From NCBI RefSeq assembly GCF_002933465.1, contig NZ_PSZE01000011.1:144161-208160 (forward strand): 64,000 nt of DNA, read 5' to 3'. This DNA comes from Nocardia nova. GTDB lineage: Bacteria; Actinomycetota; Actinomycetes; Mycobacteriales; Mycobacteriaceae. Shown piece by piece: positions 8,257 through 18,221 of the stretch. The translations under genes were made by a program, and so were the position numbers. Below the pieces are notes generated by a model that saw nothing but the letters and a program-made list of their open reading frames with translations, did not search any database and was not told the origin of the DNA. How positions within the stretch are numbered: position 1 is the first letter of the stretch; each line of letters begins with the position of its first letter.

Positions 8257-9274
8257 TGCCGGGGACCGCCGCATCGGGGGAGATGGTCGCGGTCCGAGCC
8301 GCCTCGGCCTCGTCCGCCGCGCGCCCCCACCGCCCGGCCAGCGCGGCACAGGTGATCAGCTGAATCTGGTGGAAGATCATGAGCGGCAACACGATCAGGC
8401 CCACGGGATGTCCCGCGAACAGCACCGTCGCCATCGGCAGGCCGGTGGCCAGACTCTTCTTGGACCCGCAGAAGATCACCACGATGCGATCGGCCCGGTC
8501 GAATCCGAACAGCCGCGCCACTCCCGCCGTCACGCCCAGCACCACAGCCAGCAGGACGATCGCCACACCTACGACCGCCAGCAGACGGCCGACGGCCAGC
8601 CCCTGCCACACGTGTTCGACCATGCCGGCGCTGAAGGCCGCGTAGACCACCAGATACACCGAACCGCGGTCGACGATCTTGGTGAGGGTGGTGTGCGCCA
8701 GTAAGCGATGCAGCTTCGGCCGGAGCAGCTGACCGGCGAGGAACGGCAGCAGCAACTGCACCACGATCTGCACGATCGACATCGGTGAGACGGTGGCGTC
8801 GCCGGTGGTCTGCATCAGCAGCATCACCAGCAGCGGTGTCAGGAACACGCCCAGCAGGTTCGACACCGACGCGCTGACCACCGCGGCCGCGACGTTGCCC
8901 CGCGCGATGGCGGTGAACGCGATCGAGGACTGCACGGTCGAGGGCAGCAGGCACAAATAGAGCATTCCCGTGTAGAGCTCGTCGCTGAGCACCGACGGGA
9001 CCAGCAGCCGCATCGCCAGGCCGAGCAGCGGGAACAGGATGTAGGTCGCGCTGAGCACCGTCGTGTGCAGCCGCCAGTGCCGCAGGCCCGCGAGCGCCTC
9101 GCGCGGTTCGAGCCGGGTGCCGTACAGCAGGAACAACACCGCGATCGCTATCTTGGTGCCCCACTCCAGAACCTCGGCCGCGCCGCCTCGGGCGGGCAGG
9201 ATCAGGCCGATCGCCATCGCCGCGAACAAGCCCAGCAGGAAGCCGTCGATACGGAGTTTGGCCAGCAACGTCAC
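8234..9274 (-). CDS. Bile acid:sodium symporter family transporter (YfeH/P7-like)
   Basis: A 346-residue membrane protein with nine or ten predicted helices of the SBF-like fold. Features include LLYGTRLEPREAL after the second helix, the stretch LPSTVQSSIAFTAIARGN in the middle (the unwound crossing motif of this fold) and FCGSKKSLATGLPM near the C-terminus, diagnostic of the YfeH branch. That branch has no settled substrate; organic anions are likely. It is divergent from a LysR gene only about 70 bases away, so it is the probable target of that regulator. It overlaps the end of the convergent glycosylase gene by 23 bases. Confidence 0.82.
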   Translation of the reverse strand: MTLLAKLRIDGFLLGLFAAMAIGLILPARGGAAEVLEWGTKIAIAVLFLLYGTRLEPREALAGLRHWRLHTTVLSATYILFPLLGLAMRLLVPSVLSDELYTGMLYLCLLPSTVQSSIAFTAIARGNVAAAVVSASVSNLLGVFLTPLLVMLLMQTTGDATVSPMSIVQIVVQLLLPFLAGQLLRPKLHRLLAHTTLTKIVDRGSVYLVVYAAFSAGMVEHVWQGLAVGRLLAVVGVAIVLLAVVLGVTAGVARLFGFDRADRIVVIFCGSKKSLATGLPMATVLFAGHPVGLIVLPLMIFHQIQLITCAALAGRWGRAADEAEAARTATISPDAAVPGITPAPRT

Positions 9275-9314
9275 CTCGTCACGGTACGGCGCACACCACT
9301 GATCGCCAAAGTCG

Positions 9315-9325
9315 ATCGAAGCGAT
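9315..9325. promoter_or_regulatory. Small inverted repeat between LysR and transporter genes
   Basis: ATCG-AAG-CGAT lies in the 71-bp divergent spacer, where a LysR-type regulator would be expected to bind both its own promoter and that of the neighbouring transporter. The repeat is short, so this is a weak candidate. Confidence 0.3.
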
Positions 9326-9345
9326 ATCTATGAACGAGTAATGTG

Positions 9346-10200
9346 ATGAGTGTGTTCGATCCGGACTTGTTGCGCACCTTCCTGGCGGTCGAACGCGCCG
9401 GCGGGTTCACCGCGGCGGGCCGCATCCTCGGCCTGCGCCAGTCCACGGTCAGCGGGCATATCGCCCGGCTCGAGCAGGCCGCGGGCCGCGAACTGATCCG
9501 CCGCGACACCCGCAATCTGGCGTTGACCGCCGACGGTGCCGCGATGGTCGGTTTCGCCCGCAACATCCTCGACGCACAGGCCCAGGCCGACCGCTACTTC
9601 TCCGATTCCCGGCTCACGGGACTGATCCGGCTGGGCGCCTCCGACGATCTGGTCGCGCGGGAACTGCCCGACGTCCTGCTGGAATTCCAGCGGTCGCATC
9701 CGGGCGTGGATCTGGAACTGATCGTCGGGCTCAGCGAGAACCTCAAGACGCGGATGGCGGCGGGCGAACTGGACCTGATGGTGGCCAAGCGGCTGCCGGG
9801 GGAGCGGCACGGAGAACTGCTGTGGCGCGACCGGCTGGTGTGGGCCGGGAGCTCGGGCGTCGGCGACATCGTCGATCCGGTGCCCGTGGTGACCTATCCG
9901 CCGCCGAGCCTGACCCGGCACGTGGCACTGCGCGCACTCGAGCGGGAGGGCCGGACCTGGCGGATCGCCTGCGTCAGCGACAGCCAGCTGGGCCTGCGGG
10001 CCGCGGTGCTGGCCGGACTGGGGGTCGTGGCGCACGCCGAAACCCTGCTTCCACCAGGGCTTTTCGCGGTCGACGACGAGAAGCTGCCGGAATTGGGCGA
10101 GCTGGAGTTCGTGCTGCTGCGCCGGCACAGCCGGCTCTCCGAACCCGAACAGGCGCTCTGCGACGCGATCATCGCCGGCGCCCACCGGATGCACCGATGA
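9346..10200 (+). CDS. LysR-family transcriptional regulator
   Basis: A 284-residue LTTR. The N-terminal helix-turn-helix covers about residues 4-60: LLRTFLAVERAGGFTAAGRI, then RQSTVSGHIARLE as recognition helix. A LysR substrate-binding domain follows with DLMVAKR and LGVVAHAE motifs. I chose the ATG at 9346 (MSVFDPDLLRTF); a GTG one codon upstream is also possible. Divergent orientation to the transporter gene at 8234 suggests it controls that gene. The ligand is unknown. Confidence 0.85.
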   Translation: MSVFDPDLLRTFLAVERAGGFTAAGRILGLRQSTVSGHIARLEQAAGRELIRRDTRNLALTADGAAMVGFARNILDAQAQADRYFSDSRLTGLIRLGASDDLVARELPDVLLEFQRSHPGVDLELIVGLSENLKTRMAAGELDLMVAKRLPGERHGELLWRDRLVWAGSSGVGDIVDPVPVVTYPPPSLTRHVALRALEREGRTWRIACVSDSQLGLRAAVLAGLGVVAHAETLLPPGLFAVDDEKLPELGELEFVLLRRHSRLSEPEQALCDAIIAGAHRMHR

Positions 10201-10286
10201 CCACGGCGTGCCGTATGTCACCCGCCGCACACGGTTCCCGGTCACGGCGCGTATCCGCTGTCGGTGCCGGTCGTTAACCTGGTCCC

Positions 10287-12404
10287 GTGGCAGATCCCGC
10301 GACCTATCGGCCCGCACCGGGCACCATTCCCGTCGAACCCGGCGTCTACAAATTCCGGGATTCCTACGGGCAGGTGATCTATGTCGGCAAGGCCAAGAGT
10401 CTGCGCAGCCGCCTGAATTCCTACTTCGCCGATGTGTCCTCGCTGCATCCGCGCACCCGGCAGATGGTGACCACTGCCGCGAGCGTCGAGTGGACGGTGG
10501 TATCGACCGAGGTCGAGGCGTTGCAGCTGGAGTACAACTGGATCAAGGAATTCGATCCGCGCTTCAACGTGCGCTACCGCGACGACAAGACCTACCCCAT
10601 GCTCGCGGTGAGTATGAACGAGGAATATCCGCGGGTGTTCGTCTATCGGGGCGCTCGCAAGAAAGGCGTGCGGTATTTCGGGCCGTACGCCCACGCCTGG
10701 GCCATCCGCGAGACGGTGGATCTGCTGCTGCGCGTGTTCCCCGTGCGGACGTGTTCGACCGGAGTGTTCAAGCGCCACAGGCAGATCGGGCGTCCCTGCC
10801 TGCTCGGTTACATCGACAAATGTTCGGCGCCCTGTATCGGCCGGGTCGACGCCGACGAGCACCGCCGCATCGTCGAGGACTTCTGCGACTTCCTGTCCGG
10901 CCGCACCGATCGCATGGTGCGGGAGCTGGAACGCCGAATGCAGTCCGCCGCAGCGGATCTGGACTTCGAGACCGCAGCGCGGCTGCGCGACGACGTCGCC
11001 GCGCTCAAACGCGCACTGGAAAAGCAGGCGGTCGTGCTGGGCACCGGCACCGACGCGGACGTGATCGCCTTCGCCGCCGACGAACTCGAGGTCGCGGTGC
11101 AGATCTTCCACGTGCGCGACGGGCGGGTGCGCGGCCAGCGCGGCTGGGTCGTCGACAAATCGGGCGACGCCGTCGACCTGAACTGGGCCGGTACCGAAGA
11201 CGCCGTGGGCGCCGCGCCGATCGACCAGGGTGCCCAGGGGTCGAGTGAACTGGCCGCGCTGGTGGAACAGTTCGTCACCCAGTTCTACGGCGAACAGGCC
11301 GCCTTCGCCGAGCACACCGATACCGAAACCCCCGCCACCGCCGTGCCGCGCGAGGTTCTGGTGCCGGAATTGCCCGGTGATCCGGAGCAGGTGCAGGGCT
11401 GGCTGTCGGGACTGCGCGGCTCGGCCGTGGCGCTGCGGGTGCCGCAGCGCGGCGACAAGAAGGCGCTGATGGAGACCGTGCAGCGCAATGCGCAGGAGGC
11501 GCTGGCCCAGCACAAACTCAAGCGCGCCGGCGATCTGACCGCGAGATCGGCCGCGCTGCAAGGTATTCAGGACGCTCTCGATCTCGACAGCGCTCCGCTG
11601 CGCATCGAATGTGTCGACATCAGCCACGTGCAGGGCACCGATGTCGTGGCCTCGCTGGTGGTGTTCGAGGACGGGCTGCCGCGCAAATCGGAATACCGGC
11701 ACTACACGATCAAGGAGGCCGCGGGCGAGGGCCGCTCCGACGACGTGGCCAGCATCGCCGAGGTTACTCGGCGCCGGTTCTATCGGTTGCGCAAGGAACT
11801 CGACGACATGAGTGCGGCGGCGAGGGCGGAGGCCGGTTCGGCGGGGCACGCGGACGGAACCGGGGTTCCGCATCCGCAGGGGGCCGCGGCGATCGCCACC
11901 GCCGAGGCCGAGCCCGCGGATCTGCCGCCCCGCATCGATCCGGCCACCGGGCGACCCCGCAAATTCTCCTATCCGCCGAACCTGTACGTCGTCGACGGCG
12001 GCGCCCCGCAGGTGGCGGCCGCGGCCGAGGTGCTCGACGAACTCGGCATCACCGACGTTGCCGTGATCGGGCTGGCCAAACGCCTGGAGGAGGTCTGGGT
12101 GCCGGGCGAGTCCGACCCGGTGATCATGCCGCGAACCAGCGAATCGCTGTTCCTGCTGCAGCGCGTGCGTGACGAGGCGCACCGATTCGCCATCACCTTC
12201 CATCGCAGTAAACGTTCGCGCCGGATGACCGCCTCGGCCCTGGATTCGGTGCGGGGGCTGGGCGAGGCCCGCCGCACCGCATTGGTGACCCACTTCGGAT
12301 CGGTAGCCAAACTCAAGCAGGCTACGGTGGAGGAAATCACGGAGGTGCCCGGTATCGGGGTGGCGACGGCCAAGGCCGTGCTCGCGGCCCTCAACTCCGA
12401 ATGA
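10287..12404 (+). CDS. uvrC: Excinuclease ABC subunit C
   Basis: UvrC, the nuclease that makes both incisions in UvrABC nucleotide excision repair. The N-terminal GIY-YIG domain (GVYKFRD at about 18-24, VIYVGKAKSLRSR) makes the 3' cut. A UVR motif follows near residue 220. The C-terminal RNase H-like domain makes the 5' cut, with aspartates in ECVDISH and VVDGGAPQ and a histidine in AHRFAITFHR, and the chain ends in helix-hairpin-helix motifs (SVRGLGEARR, VPGIGVATAK). At 705 residues it is long; the extra length includes an Ala/Gly/Glu-rich, probably disordered insertion of about 50 residues between the two aspartate motifs. Start GTG. It heads the conserved uvrC-rapZ-yvcK-whiA group. Confidence 0.97.
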   Translation: MADPATYRPAPGTIPVEPGVYKFRDSYGQVIYVGKAKSLRSRLNSYFADVSSLHPRTRQMVTTAASVEWTVVSTEVEALQLEYNWIKEFDPRFNVRYRDDKTYPMLAVSMNEEYPRVFVYRGARKKGVRYFGPYAHAWAIRETVDLLLRVFPVRTCSTGVFKRHRQIGRPCLLGYIDKCSAPCIGRVDADEHRRIVEDFCDFLSGRTDRMVRELERRMQSAAADLDFETAARLRDDVAALKRALEKQAVVLGTGTDADVIAFAADELEVAVQIFHVRDGRVRGQRGWVVDKSGDAVDLNWAGTEDAVGAAPIDQGAQGSSELAALVEQFVTQFYGEQAAFAEHTDTETPATAVPREVLVPELPGDPEQVQGWLSGLRGSAVALRVPQRGDKKALMETVQRNAQEALAQHKLKRAGDLTARSAALQGIQDALDLDSAPLRIECVDISHVQGTDVVASLVVFEDGLPRKSEYRHYTIKEAAGEGRSDDVASIAEVTRRRFYRLRKELDDMSAAARAEAGSAGHADGTGVPHPQGAAAIATAEAEPADLPPRIDPATGRPRKFSYPPNLYVVDGGAPQVAAAAEVLDELGITDVAVIGLAKRLEEVWVPGESDPVIMPRTSESLFLLQRVRDEAHRFAITFHRSKRSRRMTASALDSVRGLGEARRTALVTHFGSVAKLKQATVEEITEVPGIGVATAKAVLAALNSE

Positions 12405-12508
12405 CGTCTCGGTCACGGCTCGGTTTCGCCGGCGGTGCGCGCTCCGCCGCGGCCGGTCGGGGCGGGCAGGATGATCGAATGGCAGCCACGGACGGAACCC
12501 GATAGGAC

Positions 12509-13450
12509 ATGACGAGCGTCGAATCGAACCCCAACGCGAGTACCGGCATCCGGCCGCGGCCCGATGCGCATCCGGTCGAGGTCGTCATCGTCACCGGCCT
12601 GTCCGGTGCCGGGCGAGGCACCGCCGCCCGAGTCCTCGAAGACCTCGGCTGGTACGTCGCGGACAATCTGCCGCCGGAACTGATCGGCCGGCTGATCGAA
12701 CTCGGTGCCGCCGCCGATCCGCCGATCACCAAACTCGCGCTGGTCATGGACGTGCGCAGCCGCTTCTTCACCGGCGACCTGTCCGGGGTGACCGATCAGC
12801 TGCGGGCCAACGGGGTCGGCACCCGCCTGTTGTTCCTCGAGGCCTCCGACGATGTACTGATCCGGCGCTTCGGCTTCGCCCGCCGCCGCCACCCGCTGCA
12901 GAGCGAGAGTGCCGACGGCACCCTCTCGGCCGGGATCGCCGCGGAACGCCGGGCCCTGTCGAAGGTCAAGACCGCCGCCGACCTGGTGATCGACACGACC
13001 GCGCTGTCGGTCCACCAGTTGCACCGCAAATTGGAGGAGGCCTACGGCGGCGGCGCACCCGCGGCCCTGCAGGTGACGATTCAATCGTTCGGATTCAAAT
13101 ACGGTGTCCCGCTGGACGCGGACATGGTTTTCGACGTCCGATTTCTGCCGAACCCGCATTGGATTCCGGAATTGCGGGAACATACCGGGCAGGACGCCGT
13201 GGTCAGCGAGTACGTATTGTCACGGCCCGGCGCCGACGACTATGTGAATACGTGCCGCCATCTGGTCGACCTGACCACCAGCGGCTACCGCCAGGAGGGG
13301 AAGCGATATATGACCGTGGCAGTGGGGTGTACCGGTGGTAAGCACCGCAGCGTGGCGATCGCCGAGGAGCTGGGTGAACTGCTGGGCCGGCCCGACAGTG
13401 CCTCGACCGATGTCGTCCGCGTGGTCCACCGGGATCTGGGGCGCGAATGA
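12509..13450 (+). CDS. rapZ: RapZ/YvcJ-type nucleotide-binding protein
   Basis: A 313-residue P-loop protein. Walker A GLSGAGRGT is at about residues 31-39, a form usual in actinobacteria, then WYVADNLPPEL, and the C-terminal RapZ domain contains SFGFKYGVPLDADMVFDVRF and GCTGGKHRSVAIAE. In E. coli RapZ hands GlmZ sRNA to RNase E; in Gram-positives YvcJ is an NTPase of unclear role. No GlmZ system is evident here, so the biological role is open. The N-terminus has about 20 extra residues before the first strand. It overlaps yvcK by four bases (ATGA), so the two are translationally coupled. Confidence 0.95.
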   Translation: MTSVESNPNASTGIRPRPDAHPVEVVIVTGLSGAGRGTAARVLEDLGWYVADNLPPELIGRLIELGAAADPPITKLALVMDVRSRFFTGDLSGVTDQLRANGVGTRLLFLEASDDVLIRRFGFARRRHPLQSESADGTLSAGIAAERRALSKVKTAADLVIDTTALSVHQLHRKLEEAYGGGAPAALQVTIQSFGFKYGVPLDADMVFDVRFLPNPHWIPELREHTGQDAVVSEYVLSRPGADDYVNTCRHLVDLTTSGYRQEGKRYMTVAVGCTGGKHRSVAIAEELGELLGRPDSASTDVVRVVHRDLGRE

Positions 13451-14535
13451 GCGACGCGGACCATAGCGGCGACACCTCCGCGTCGGGAAAATCCGGCGAT
13501 TCTCCCGACCCCACTCTGGTGGCGCTGGGCGGCGGGCACGGTCTCTACGCCACCCTGACCGCCGCTCGCCGGCTCACCGAGCGCATCACCGCGGTCGTGA
13601 CCGTCGCCGACGACGGCGGATCGTCCGGGCGGCTGCGTGCCGAACTGGGCATGCTGCCGCCGGGTGATCTGCGCATGGCGCTGGCTGCCCTGGCCGAGGA
13701 TCCCGACGGGGTCTGGGCGCGCACGGCGCAGCACCGCTTCGGCGGCACCGGTGCGCTGGCCGGGCATTCGGTCGGCAACCTCGTGCTGGCCGGGCTGGCC
13801 GAAATGCTCGGCGATCCGGTCGCGGCGCTCGACGAGATGGCCGCGATCCTGCGCTGTGTAGGCCGGGTGCTGCCGATGTCGCCGACCGCGCTGACCATCG
13901 AAGCCGACGTCTCCGGCCTCGAGGTCGACCCGCGGGTCAGCCGGTGTATCCGTGGCCAGGTCGCGGTGGCCACCACGCCGGGCAAGGTACGCCGGGTCCG
14001 GCTGATCCCGTCCGACCCGCCGGCCAGCCCCGAGGCCACCTCGGCGATCGAGCACGCCGACGTGGTGGTGCTGGGTCCCGGATCGTGGTTCACCAGCGTC
14101 ATTCCGCACATGCTCGTGCCGGATCTGCGGGAGGCGCTGATGCATACCCGCGCGGTGAAAGTGCTGGTCCTGAACCTGGCGGCGGAGCCCGGAGAGACCA
14201 CGGGATTCTCCGCCGAACGGCACCTGCATGTATTGTCCCAGCACGCACCGGATTTCGCTGTCGACCATGTGCTCGTGGACTCCGGCTCCGTACCCGAGGG
14301 TAGGGAGCGCGAACATGTGGCAAGAGCTGCCGAACAGCTGCGTGCACGAGTAACCTTCGCTGATGTCGCCGAGGCGGGGACGGACCGGCACCACCCTGGA
14401 AAGCTAGCCGCCGCACTGGATCAGGTGATCCGCCAACCTCGGCCGGAATTGGCAGGGCTTCGAGTCGAAGGACGGCATCCGGTCCAGCAGGTGCGGTCCG
14501 TGTTGGGTGGAAAGGAGCGGGTCTCGTGGCGATGA
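13447..14535 (+). CDS. yvcK: YvcK/CuvA-type gluconeogenesis factor
   Basis: A 362-residue CofD/YvcK-fold protein. GGGHGLY near residues 28-34, TVADDGGSSGRLR and GHSVGNLVLAGL form the phospho-sugar/nucleotide-binding site, and VVLGPGSWFTSVIPH belongs to the conserved core. YvcK is needed for growth on gluconeogenic carbon sources and for cell shape in Bacillus; the mycobacterial homologue CuvA is involved in cell-wall synthesis and carbon use. It binds UDP-sugars in studied cases. The N-terminal 25 residues are Ser/Asp-rich and not conserved. It overlaps rapZ by four bases and whiA by ten. Confidence 0.94.
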   Translation: MSDADHSGDTSASGKSGDSPDPTLVALGGGHGLYATLTAARRLTERITAVVTVADDGGSSGRLRAELGMLPPGDLRMALAALAEDPDGVWARTAQHRFGGTGALAGHSVGNLVLAGLAEMLGDPVAALDEMAAILRCVGRVLPMSPTALTIEADVSGLEVDPRVSRCIRGQVAVATTPGKVRRVRLIPSDPPASPEATSAIEHADVVVLGPGSWFTSVIPHMLVPDLREALMHTRAVKVLVLNLAAEPGETTGFSAERHLHVLSQHAPDFAVDHVLVDSGSVPEGREREHVARAAEQLRARVTFADVAEAGTDRHHPGKLAAALDQVIRQPRPELAGLRVEGRHPVQQVRSVLGGKERVSWR

Positions 14536-15509
14536 CAGCCGAGGTGAAAGACGAGTTGAGCCGTCTGTCCGTCTCGCAGGTGAGTGCACGCAAGGCGGAA
14601 CTGTCGGCCCTACTCCGGTTCGCCGGTGGCCTGCACATCGTCGGCGGTCGGGTGATCGTCGAGGCCGAGGTCGATATGGGCTCGATCGCGCGGCGACTGC
14701 GGCGCGAGATCTTCGAGCTCTACGGCTACGGATCGGATGTGCACGTGCTGGGCGCGGGTGGTTTGCGCAAGACCTCCCGATATGTCGTGCGCGTGTCCAA
14801 GGAGGGCGAGGCGCTGGCCCGCCAGACCGGATTGCTCGATGTGCGCGGCCGCCCGGTGCGTGGACTGCCGGCGCAGGTCGTCGGCGGCAGCATCGGCGAT
14901 TCGGAAGCGGCCTGGCGCGGTGCCTTCCTGGCCCACGGTTCGCTCACCGAGCCCGGGCGTTCCTCGGCGCTCGAGGTGAGCTGCCCCGGCCCCGAGGCGG
15001 CACTGGCCCTGGTTGGCGCGGCCCGCCGGATGGGCATCTCGGCCAAGGCTCGCGAGGTGCGTGGTACCGATCGCGTCGTGGTGCGCGACGGGGAGGCCAT
15101 CGGCGCCCTGCTGACCCGGATGGGCGCTCAGGACACGCGGCTGACCTGGGAGGAACGCCGGATGCGGCGGGAGGTCCGCGCGACCGCGAACCGCCTGGCC
15201 AACTTCGACGACGCCAACCTGCGCCGCTCGGCCCGGGCCGCCGTTGCCGCCGCGGCCCGCGTGGAGCGCGCCCTCGAGATCCTCGGCGAGGACGTGCCCG
15301 ATCATCTGGCCGCCGCGGGCCGGTTGCGCGTGCAGCACCGCCAGGCGTCGCTGGAAGAACTCGGACAGCTGGCCGACCCGCCGATGACCAAGGACGCCGT
15401 CGCCGGGCGTATTCGCCGCCTGTTGTCCATGGCCGACCGCCGCGCCAAGGAATTGGGCATTCCCGATACCGAATCGGCCGTCACCGCCGAACTGCTCGAA
15501 GACGCGTGA
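14526..15509 (+). CDS. whiA: WhiA sporulation/division transcription factor
   Basis: A 327-residue WhiA. The N-terminal domain resembles LAGLIDADG homing endonucleases but lacks nuclease function in this family; the segment AAWRGAFLAHGSLTEPGRSS carries the core. The C-terminal helix-turn-helix includes HRQASLEELGQLADPPMTKD and ends in AGRIRRLLSMAD. WhiA controls division genes together with WhiB-type partners in sporulating actinomycetes and is kept in non-sporulating ones. The start (GTG at 14526) lies within the end of yvcK, so the three genes are probably one transcript. The 465-bp region downstream separates it from gap. Confidence 0.96.
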   Translation: MAMTAEVKDELSRLSVSQVSARKAELSALLRFAGGLHIVGGRVIVEAEVDMGSIARRLRREIFELYGYGSDVHVLGAGGLRKTSRYVVRVSKEGEALARQTGLLDVRGRPVRGLPAQVVGGSIGDSEAAWRGAFLAHGSLTEPGRSSALEVSCPGPEAALALVGAARRMGISAKAREVRGTDRVVVRDGEAIGALLTRMGAQDTRLTWEERRMRREVRATANRLANFDDANLRRSARAAVAAAARVERALEILGEDVPDHLAAAGRLRVQHRQASLEELGQLADPPMTKDAVAGRIRRLLSMADRRAKELGIPDTESAVTAELLEDA

Positions 15510-15974
15510 GCGGACCGGTCCCGAATTGTCGGCATCGGCCCGGGACCGTCCTCGCGGTAGCTGTCCATCGGCCGGTTGCGCGACCCGAGGCTGAATCGAG
15601 CGGAGTTGTGGCCGCGAATCCCCTTGCGCCGCACGAGCGATGGTTTGTCCACAGGTTCGTGGTTGTCCACAACCTGCGTTCGTGGCGCCTTTTCGGTGAG
15701 CACGGTGCGATAGGCTCTTGCTACCGAACCCACCGGCACCGAAATAGAGGAGCCGGGACAGGTCAAAACCCTGGCAGAGGGGTATCCCCGCCGCGAATGG
15801 GCAGGGCCGGTAGCCGCGGCCGCGACGGTTCGGTGCGAGAGGCGTGAACTCACGCTCACCGGCGCAGCGTCGGGTCGGTGAGGTCGCGGCAGGGGTGTGT
15901 CCGTGATGTTATGGCCGGGCATTAGGGTGGTCTGGCATCGGAATGAATCCGCTTGAAAGCTGAGGAGCGATAAC
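15510..15974. other. 465-bp leader region before the glycolytic operon
   Basis: No protein or RNA gene is evident. The region holds two perfect TTGTCCACA 9-mers (15645-15671), a GGGGTATCCCC hairpin near 15780 and, presumably, the gap promoter. A purine-rich ribosome-binding site GAGGAG lies directly before the gap start. I compared it by eye with ydaO-type and other riboswitch cores and saw no match. Confidence 0.6.
15645..15671 (+). promoter_or_regulatory. Tandem DnaA-box-like 9-mers
   Basis: TTGTCCACA occurs at 15645-15653 and again at 15663-15671 in the same orientation, 18 bp apart. TTGTCCACA is the preferred DnaA box of high-GC actinobacteria. Both lie upstream of gap. The spacing puts the two sites nearly two helical turns apart on the same face. 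The second copy is also part of a small palindrome GTTGTCCACAAC. Confidence 0.55.
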
Positions 15975-16994
<1,020 letters not shown>

Positions 16995-16998
16995 ACCC

Positions 16999-18219
16999 AT
17001 GGCAGTCAAGACTCTTCAGGATCTCCTTGCCGAGGGCGTGGAGGGGCGGGGCGTACTCGTGCGCTCCGACCTGAACGTTCCCCTCGACAACGGCGTGATC
17101 ACCGATCCGGGCCGGATCATCGCCTCGGTGCCCACGATCAAGACGCTGGCCGAGGCCGGCGCCAAGGTCATCGTCACCGCCCACCTGGGCCGCCCCAAGG
17201 GCGAACCCGATCCGAAGCTGTCGCTGGCGCCCGTCGCCGCGAAGCTGGGCGAGGAGCTGGGCCGCAACGTGCAGCTCGCCGGTGATGTGGTGGGCCAGGA
17301 CGCGCTCGCGCGGTCCGAGGGCCTCACCGACGGTGATGTGTTGCTGCTCGAGAACATCCGCTTCGATCCGCGCGAAACCAGCAAGGACGACGCCCAGCGC
17401 CGGAAGCTGGCCCAGGCGCTGGTGGAATTGGTCGGCGACGACGGCGCGTTCGTCTCCGACGGCTTCGGGGTGGTGCACCGCAAGCAGGCCTCGGTCTACG
17501 ATGTGGCGCAACTGCTGCCGCACTACGCGGGCACCCTGGTGGCCGCGGAGGTCGACGTGCTGCGCAAGCTCACCACCGACACCGAGCGCCCGTACGCGGT
17601 CGTGCTCGGCGGTTCCAAGGTGTCGGACAAGCTCGCCGTGATCGAGGCGCTGGCCCCCAAGGTCGACACCCTCGTCATCGGTGGCGGAATGTGCTTCACT
17701 TTCCTTGCCGCTCAAGGTCTTTCGGTCGGCTCCTCGTTGCTGCAGGAGGAGATGGTCGATACCTGCAAGGATCTGCTGGAACGTTTCGCCGACGTTATCC
17801 ACCTGCCGGTGGACATCGTGGTCGCGGACACGTTCGCCGCGGACGCGGAGTCGAAGACGGTGGCCGCCAACGAAATTCCCGCGGGCTGGATGGGCCTGGA
17901 CATCGGGCCCGAGTCGGCCAAGCGCTTCGCTGCGCTTCTGACCGAGGCCCGGACGGTGTTCTGGAACGGTCCGATGGGTGTGTTCGAATTCGAGGCCTTT
18001 GCCGCGGGGACGCGCGCGGTGGCCGAGGCGCTGGTGAGCGCGACCGGTAAGGGCGCGTTCACCGTGGTCGGCGGAGGCGATTCGGCCGCCGCCGTGCGCA
18101 CGCTCGGCCTGCCGGAGGACGGGTTCTCCCACATCTCCACCGGCGGCGGCGCCTCGCTGGAATACCTGGAGGGCAAACAGCTTCCGGGTATCAGCGTGCT
18201 CGAGGACGGGGAGGGCTGA
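16999..18219 (+). CDS. pgk: Phosphoglycerate kinase
   Basis: A 406-residue monomeric kinase making ATP from 1,3-bisphosphoglycerate. The N-domain substrate loops include VRSDLNVPLDNG at about 21-32 and TAHLGRPKG near 60; the nucleotide-binding C-domain has VLGGSKVSDK, FWNGPMGVFE and GGGDSAAAV. All expected catalytic segments are present. It starts four bases after gap and ends two bases before tpiA, so the three genes form one operon. Confidence 0.97.
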   Translation: MAVKTLQDLLAEGVEGRGVLVRSDLNVPLDNGVITDPGRIIASVPTIKTLAEAGAKVIVTAHLGRPKGEPDPKLSLAPVAAKLGEELGRNVQLAGDVVGQDALARSEGLTDGDVLLLENIRFDPRETSKDDAQRRKLAQALVELVGDDGAFVSDGFGVVHRKQASVYDVAQLLPHYAGTLVAAEVDVLRKLTTDTERPYAVVLGGSKVSDKLAVIEALAPKVDTLVIGGGMCFTFLAAQGLSVGSSLLQEEMVDTCKDLLERFADVIHLPVDIVVADTFAADAESKTVAANEIPAGWMGLDIGPESAKRFAALLTEARTVFWNGPMGVFEFEAFAAGTRAVAEALVSATGKGAFTVVGGGDSAAAVRTLGLPEDGFSHISTGGGASLEYLEGKQLPGISVLEDGEG

Positions 18220-18221
18220 CA

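Noticed and set aside
10242..12416. 724-codon minus-strand frame opposite uvrC
   Set aside because: Exact shadow of uvrC with His/Gln/Gly-rich composition and no domain; GC-driven.
15510..15974. Possible replication origin because of DnaA boxes
   Set aside because: Only two boxes, no AT-rich unwinding element and no dnaA/dnaN neighbours.
15700..15974. Riboswitch before gap
   Set aside because: Hairpin present but no known riboswitch core could be recognised by eye.
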